Shown piece after piece: positions 4,391 to 8,021 of a DNA stretch of 8,021 nucleotides. A program made the translations under genes and the position numbers. Under the pieces are notes generated by a model, which saw only the letters and a program-made list of their open reading frames with translations, was not told where the DNA came from and made no database searches. This stretch comes from DAOUEG01 sp964589285 (GTDB taxonomy: Bacteria; Chloroflexota; Dehalococcoidia; Dehalococcoidales; RBG-16-60-22). The stretch is taken from contig CAZPSP010000116.1 in NCBI GenBank assembly GCA_964589285.1, positions 1-8,021 on the forward strand. The letters are read 5' to 3'. Positions within the stretch are counted from its first letter, which is position 1, and every line of letters begins with the position of its first letter.

Positions 4391-5578
4391 ATGAAAATTG
4401 CGCTGGTTTCTCCGTATGACTTCGCCCACCCGGGGGGCGTAGTCAACCATATCTCCTGCCTTGAGAAACAATTTTCCCGGCTGGGGCATGAGGTCAAGAT
4501 CATCGCTCCCGCCTCCAAGGCGATGCATACCCTGGGAGACCGGTTCATACGCATCGGTACGCCGCGGCCACTGCCGGTCAGCGGCTCGATAGCCCGCATC
4601 ACGCTTTCCCTGCGCATCGAACACAACATCAAGGAAGTGTTCGCGCGGGAGAAGTTCGATATCTGCCACCTTCACGAGCCGCTGATGCCGACGCTCTGCA
4701 CGACGACATTGCGGCTGAAACGCTGCCCGATGGTGGGAACGTTCCACGCTTCCGGCGGGAAAAACTGGTATACGATGTTCTCCCCTATCATGAAGTGGTA
4801 CCTGGACCGGTGGTGGAGCAAGCTGGACGGGCGCATCGCAGTGTCACCGGTGGCGCGTAACTATATCAACCATTATTTCCCGGGACAGTATACGATCTTT
4901 CCTAACGGGATAGATACGCACCACTTCGACCACCGGGTGGAACCCTTCAGCCACTACCGAGACGGGAAGTTCAACATATTGTTCGTCGGCCGGCTGGAAA
5001 AGCGGAAGGGGTTCGATTACCTGCTTGACGCGTACAAGATGGTGCGGAAGGAATACAAGGACTGCCGGCTCATCCAGGTAGGTCCGGGTAAACGCCTGCG
5101 CCGGAAATATGAAAAGCGCGTGGTCAATGAAAACATCCCGGATGTTTTCTTCACGGGATATGCGACCTACGCCGACCTGCCGCGTTACTACAAGACGGGA
5201 GATGTCATCTGCTTCCCGAATACCGGGTGGGAGAGTTTCGGGATCGTTCTGCTGGAAGCGATGTCCGTAGGGCGGCCGATCATAGCCTCCGACATCGACG
5301 GGTTCAATGCCGTGCTGACGGACGGACGGGAAGGCATCGCGGTGCCGCCGAGGGACTCGAGCAAGCTGGCGGAAGCTATCCTCAAGCTCATCCACGATGA
5401 ACCGCTGCGTCACGCCATGGGAGAGCTAGGCAGGCAGTACGCCGCCAAGTATGACTGGGAACTCCTGGCGCGGCGGCTGCTGGAGTATTATGGCGCCGTC
5501 CTGGACAGAGTCGGAAACCGGGAAAGGGAACCTGCCGAAGTAACGCTGCCAGCCGGGAACCTCTCCGAGGCCATTTAA
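4391..5578 (+). CDS. GT4 glycosyltransferase, PimA-like (phosphatidylinositol mannosyltransferase type)
   Basis: A retaining GT-B glycosyltransferase of 395 residues, probably acting at the inner face of the membrane on an inositol lipid. The N-terminal acceptor domain (about 1-190) has HPGGVVNH (13-20), the glycine-rich loop, and HLHEPLMPT (93-101) followed by GTFHASG (116-122), the same block that in mycobacterial PimA lies around the acceptor site. The C-terminal donor domain has NGID (172-175), FVGRLEKRKG (198-207) with the phosphate-binding R201 and K206, and the EX7E motif E281-E289 in NTGWESFGIVLLEAM. The match to PimA extends beyond generic GT4 motifs, and the neighbours make inositol phosphate and attach it to lipid, so mannosylation of phosphatidylinositol is my best inference. 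Donor sugar is unproven; an MshA-like inositol-phosphate glycosyltransferase is the main alternative. The ATG follows the ino1 stop by six bases with only a weak AGGCGG ribosome site, which suggests translational coupling. Confidence 0.88.
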   Translation: MKIALVSPYDFAHPGGVVNHISCLEKQFSRLGHEVKIIAPASKAMHTLGDRFIRIGTPRPLPVSGSIARITLSLRIEHNIKEVFAREKFDICHLHEPLMPTLCTTTLRLKRCPMVGTFHASGGKNWYTMFSPIMKWYLDRWWSKLDGRIAVSPVARNYINHYFPGQYTIFPNGIDTHHFDHRVEPFSHYRDGKFNILFVGRLEKRKGFDYLLDAYKMVRKEYKDCRLIQVGPGKRLRRKYEKRVVNENIPDVFFTGYATYADLPRYYKTGDVICFPNTGWESFGIVLLEAMSVGRPIIASDIDGFNAVLTDGREGIAVPPRDSSKLAEAILKLIHDEPLRHAMGELGRQYAAKYDWELLARRLLEYYGAVLDRVGNREREPAEVTLPAGNLSEAI

Positions 5579-5581
5579 CCG

Positions 5582-6181
5582 ATGTCAAATTTCAACAAGA
5601 CCAGGAAATCTATAAGTGCGTCCGTAACAGCGCCGGTGGTGAAACTCCTGGCCAGGACGCCGTTGACTCCCAATACGCTGACATGGATCGGTTTCCTGAT
5701 CACGGTGGGAGCGGCGGTCCTTATAGCGTTGGACCATCTGATAGCCGCCGGGGTGACGCTGCTGGTGGCGGCCCTGTTCGACATGCTGGACGGAGCGCTG
5801 GCCCGGACCACCGGCACAACCACGAAGTTCGGGGCGATACTGGATTCCAGCCTGGACAGGGTCTCGGAGGCGGTCATATTCATCGGGCTGGTGGCGCTGT
5901 TCGCCCGGAACGGGATGGACTGGGAAAGCGTGCTGTGCGTCGTCGCCCTGCTGGGGTCTTTCATGGTAAGTTACATACGCGCCAGGATGGAAGGCCTGGG
6001 CATAGAATGCACGTCCGGGTTCTTCCAGAGGCCGGAGCGTGTCGCCCTCATGGTGCTCGGCCTGCTGCTGAGCGGCATCAATTACGCACTTATTATCGCG
6101 GTGGGCCTGCTGGCCCTGCTGAGCATCCTTTCCGCGGGCCAGAGGATGATATTCGCCTGGCGCCGGACCAGCGCCATCTAG
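5582..6181 (+). CDS. CDP-alcohol phosphatidyltransferase, probable phosphatidylinositol-phosphate synthase
   Basis: Integral membrane enzyme of 199 residues that displaces CMP from a CDP-activated lipid with an alcohol phosphate. The family signature is complete: D67xxD70G71xxA74R75, G84, D88 and D92, the metal- and CDP-binding aspartates. About six hydrophobic segments are visible, near 33-50, 53-67, 95-108, 116-131, 153-166 and 168-185, as expected. The block SYIRARMEGLG (130-140) and QRPER (149-153) is characteristic, as I recall, of enzymes using inositol phosphate (actinobacterial PIP synthase, archaeal archaetidylinositol-phosphate synthase) rather than glycerol phosphate. With ino1 two genes upstream, the probable product is phosphatidylinositol phosphate. 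No gene here supplies the phosphatase that would turn it into phosphatidylinositol. It starts three bases after the glycosyltransferase stop, with GAGG at 5567-5570 inside that gene as ribosome site. Glycerophosphate or another alcohol as substrate is less likely but possible. Confidence 0.9.
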   Translation: MSNFNKTRKSISASVTAPVVKLLARTPLTPNTLTWIGFLITVGAAVLIALDHLIAAGVTLLVAALFDMLDGALARTTGTTTKFGAILDSSLDRVSEAVIFIGLVALFARNGMDWESVLCVVALLGSFMVSYIRARMEGLGIECTSGFFQRPERVALMVLGLLLSGINYALIIAVGLLALLSILSAGQRMIFAWRRTSAI

Positions 6182-6263
6182 GCGCTCCGCTACTTTACCC
6201 GTACCCAGGAAAACAGAGTTATTACGCGCCTGTGCCGCGGACAGAGCACGGGCTATCAGGAAC

Positions 6264-6277
6264 GGAGGAACACTATG
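6264..6277 (+). promoter_or_regulatory. Strong ribosome binding site and start of purA
   Basis: GGAGG (6264-6268) is six bases before ATG 6275, the best Shine-Dalgarno sequence in the window. The 93 bases separating purA from the preceding stop contain no convincing promoter or terminator that I can see. Confidence 0.8.
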
Positions 6278-7558
6278 CCGTTAGTTGCTGCAATCGGAGC
6301 ACAATGGGGAGATGAAGGAAAAGGAAAAATCGTGGACATGCTGGCGGAGAAAGCCCACTATGTCGTGCGTTTTTCCGGCGGGGACAATGCCGGTCACACC
6401 GTGGTAAACCCCAAGGGTGAATTTGCCTTGAGATTGACACCCTCGGGTATTTTCTATGATACCGCCACATCCATCATCGGCAACGGGGTGGTATTGAACC
6501 CGGCGGTGCTGAACCAGGAAATAGACATGCTCGAATCGAGAGACGTGGACACCTCCCGGCTGCTCATCAGCGACCGGGCCAACCTCATCATGCCCTACCA
6601 CATCGCTCTCGACGGGCTGGAGGAGTCCGCCCGCGGCGGCAAGGCCATCGGGACCACGGGCAAAGGCATCGGGCCGGCTTTCACAGACAAGGTGGCCCGT
6701 ACGGGGATCAGGGCGGGCGAGCTGCTCAACAAAGCCTCTTTCAAAGAGCACCTGGCCTCGGTCCTCGAACAGAAAAACATCCTGCTGACCAAGGTGTACG
6801 GGAAAGAGCCGCTTTCGCTGGAAGAGATCTACAAGCAATACTGCGAGTATGCGGACCGCTGGGCGGACCGCATCTGCGATACCAGCGCCGTGCTGGCGGC
6901 CGCGCTGGACAGGGACGAGCCGGTCCTGCTGGAAGGCGCGCAAGGTTTCCTGCTGGACCCGGACTTCGGGACCTATCCATTCGCCACATCATCCTCGCCG
7001 ACGGCCGCCAACGCATGCCTCGGCGCGGGAGTGCCCGTCACCAGGGTGACGCACGTACTCGGCGTTTACAAAGCCTATCAGACACGAGTGGGCGCGGGGC
7101 CGATGCCGACAGAGCTTTCCGACGAGACCGGCGACCTGATACGCGAGACCGCCCAGGAATACGGCACTGTCAGCCACCGGCCGCGTAATTGCGGGTGGTT
7201 CGACGCCGTAGCGGGAAGCTTCAGCAAACGCATCAACGGGTATACGAGCATCGCCCTGACGCGTCTCGACGTGCTGGATACGCTGCCCCGCATCAAGATA
7301 TGCACATCGTATAAAATCGACGGCCGGACCGTGGACAACTTCCCGGCGGACATCGAAGCCCTGGCCAAAGCCCAGCCGGTCTATGAAGAGCTGCCAGGCT
7401 GGGAAAAACCGACCGGCGACGTGCGGATTTTCAAAGAACTGCCGTTCAAGGCGCAGAAGTACGTCAAGCGCATCGAGGAACTCATCGGCTCCCCGGTAAG
7501 TATCATCGGGGTCGGCAAACGCCGCGAGCAGACCATCCAGCGGCAGTCGGTTTATTAG
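6275..7558 (+). CDS. purA: Adenylosuccinate synthetase
   Basis: Cytoplasmic enzyme that joins IMP and aspartate using GTP to give adenylosuccinate, the first step from IMP to AMP. The 427 residues match the normal bacterial length. The N-terminal signature QWGDEGKGK (10-18) contains the catalytic D13 and the GTP-binding loop; GGDNAGHTV (35-43) carries the catalytic H41. GTTGKGIGPAF with KVARTGIR follows, the latter bearing the arginine that reaches into the neighbouring subunit's IMP site. Later come EGAQGFLLDPDFGTYPFATSS, GPMPTEL, the SHRPRNCGWFD block, and YEELPGW. The C-terminal guanine-binding region reads VGKRREQTI, where many homologues have a proline in place of the lysine; this is probably harmless. 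The gene is 93 bases after the phosphatidyltransferase and has its own strong ribosome site, so it could be last in the lipid operon or separately transcribed. The GNAT gene follows after 14 bases. Confidence 0.97.
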   Translation: MPLVAAIGAQWGDEGKGKIVDMLAEKAHYVVRFSGGDNAGHTVVNPKGEFALRLTPSGIFYDTATSIIGNGVVLNPAVLNQEIDMLESRDVDTSRLLISDRANLIMPYHIALDGLEESARGGKAIGTTGKGIGPAFTDKVARTGIRAGELLNKASFKEHLASVLEQKNILLTKVYGKEPLSLEEIYKQYCEYADRWADRICDTSAVLAAALDRDEPVLLEGAQGFLLDPDFGTYPFATSSSPTAANACLGAGVPVTRVTHVLGVYKAYQTRVGAGPMPTELSDETGDLIRETAQEYGTVSHRPRNCGWFDAVAGSFSKRINGYTSIALTRLDVLDTLPRIKICTSYKIDGRTVDNFPADIEALAKAQPVYEELPGWEKPTGDVRIFKELPFKAQKYVKRIEELIGSPVSIIGVGKRREQTIQRQSVY

Positions 7559-7572
7559 GCCGGGGGTACCTG

Positions 7573-8021
7573 ATGGCGACAATACGGGAAGCCAGGGAAG
7601 AAGACATCCCGCGGATACTGGAGTTATACCGGCAACTCTCGCTCGGTCCGGTTGACGTTGACAGTCCGCATGATTTAGAGGGAAGCCGGGCCATGTTCAA
7701 GGACATGATGGAGCATACCGGTTATCATTTACTGGTGGCGGAAGCGAACGGCACGGTGCTGGGGACCATCGTCCTGGTCATCCTGCCGGGGTTTGCCCAT
7801 AACAACAGCCGATGGAGTGTGATCGAGTACGTAGTGGTGGATGAGGCTTACCGGAGCAAGGGCATCGGGCAGCAGTTGATGGACCATGCGGCGGGACTGG
7901 CGCAAGAAGCGGGATGCTACAAGATAATGTTGTGCAGCAACAAGAAACGGCCGGACGCGCACCGGTTTTACAAGCGCATCGGGTACGAGCAGACGCACGA
8001 GGCGTTCCACCGGTATTTGAA
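7573..8021 (+). CDS. GNAT-family N-acetyltransferase, truncated at the right window edge
   Basis: Probable acetyl-CoA-dependent N-acetyltransferase; substrate unknown. The frame is open to the last base, giving 149 residues with no stop. Family members are commonly near 150 residues, so only a short end is probably missing. It begins IREAREEDIPRILELY, the usual GNAT first strand and helix. Motif A is EYVVVDEAYRSKGIGQQLM (85-103) with the acetyl-CoA pyrophosphate loop R94-S-K-G-I-G99. Motif B is AHRFYKRIGYE (129-139), with tyrosine Y133 in the common general-acid position. GGGGG at 7562-7566 lies six bases before ATG 7573, supporting this start. It is 14 bases after purA and probably co-transcribed, but nothing in the sequence ties its function to purine or lipid synthesis. 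Confidence 0.9.
   Translation, partial: MATIREAREEDIPRILELYRQLSLGPVDVDSPHDLEGSRAMFKDMMEHTGYHLLVAEANGTVLGTIVLVILPGFAHNNSRWSVIEYVVVDEAYRSKGIGQQLMDHAAGLAQEAGCYKIMLCSNKKRPDAHRFYKRIGYEQTHEAFHRYL

Noticed and set aside
6182..6274. Separate purA promoter
   Set aside because: No -35/-10 pair of acceptable quality is visible in these 93 bases; only the ribosome binding site is clear.

Overview
The window looks like part of a bacterial chromosome of moderately high G+C, with seven protein genes all on the + strand. It contains a 100-base N gap (2702-2801) and two repeat-rich intergenic stretches, which suggests an assembled environmental genome. An inositol-phospholipid gene set lies next to truB and purA, with a DapL-like aminotransferase and many short palindromic repeats between genes. 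I think this best fits a Chloroflexota lineage such as Dehalococcoidia, with an actinobacterium as the main alternative. That placement is inference from gene content and remembered gene style, not from a search.

Layout. Positions 1-458 are non-coding and repeat-rich: a 55-bp hairpin-bearing sequence occurs twice (1-55 and 305-359), with several different palindromes between the copies. A PLP-dependent aminotransferase (459-1634) and truB (1649-2545) follow, 14 bases apart. Positions 2546-3262 are non-coding. They hold a degenerate 7-bp tandem repeat, the scaffold gap, a 139-bp repeat unit present about two and a fraction times, and a good sigma70-type promoter just before the next gene. The gene run then continues with ino1 (3263-4384), a PimA-like GT4 glycosyltransferase (4391-5578), a CDP-alcohol phosphatidyltransferase of the PI-phosphate synthase type (5582-6181), purA (6275-7558) and the start of a GNAT acetyltransferase (7573 to the right edge).

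How the genes work together. ino1, the glycosyltransferase and the phosphatidyltransferase are separated by only 6 and 3 bases and form a coherent short pathway: glucose-6-phosphate to inositol phosphate, coupling to a CDP-activated lipid, then glycosylation of the inositol headgroup. This resembles the first steps of mycobacterial phosphatidylinositol mannoside synthesis, but in a different order and without an adjacent acyltransferase. purA (AMP synthesis) and the GNAT gene follow and may be co-transcribed, but have no obvious link to the lipid genes. truB is a housekeeping tRNA modification gene.

The items most worth a second look are the missing PLP-phosphate arginine in the aminotransferase, the compact inositol-lipid operon, the palindrome family whose arms differ in sequence but stay complementary, and the scaffold gap, which falls inside a repeat copy and may really be only about 7 bases. 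I found no CRISPR array, RNA gene, transposase or defence system. I do not see a clearly undescribed system.
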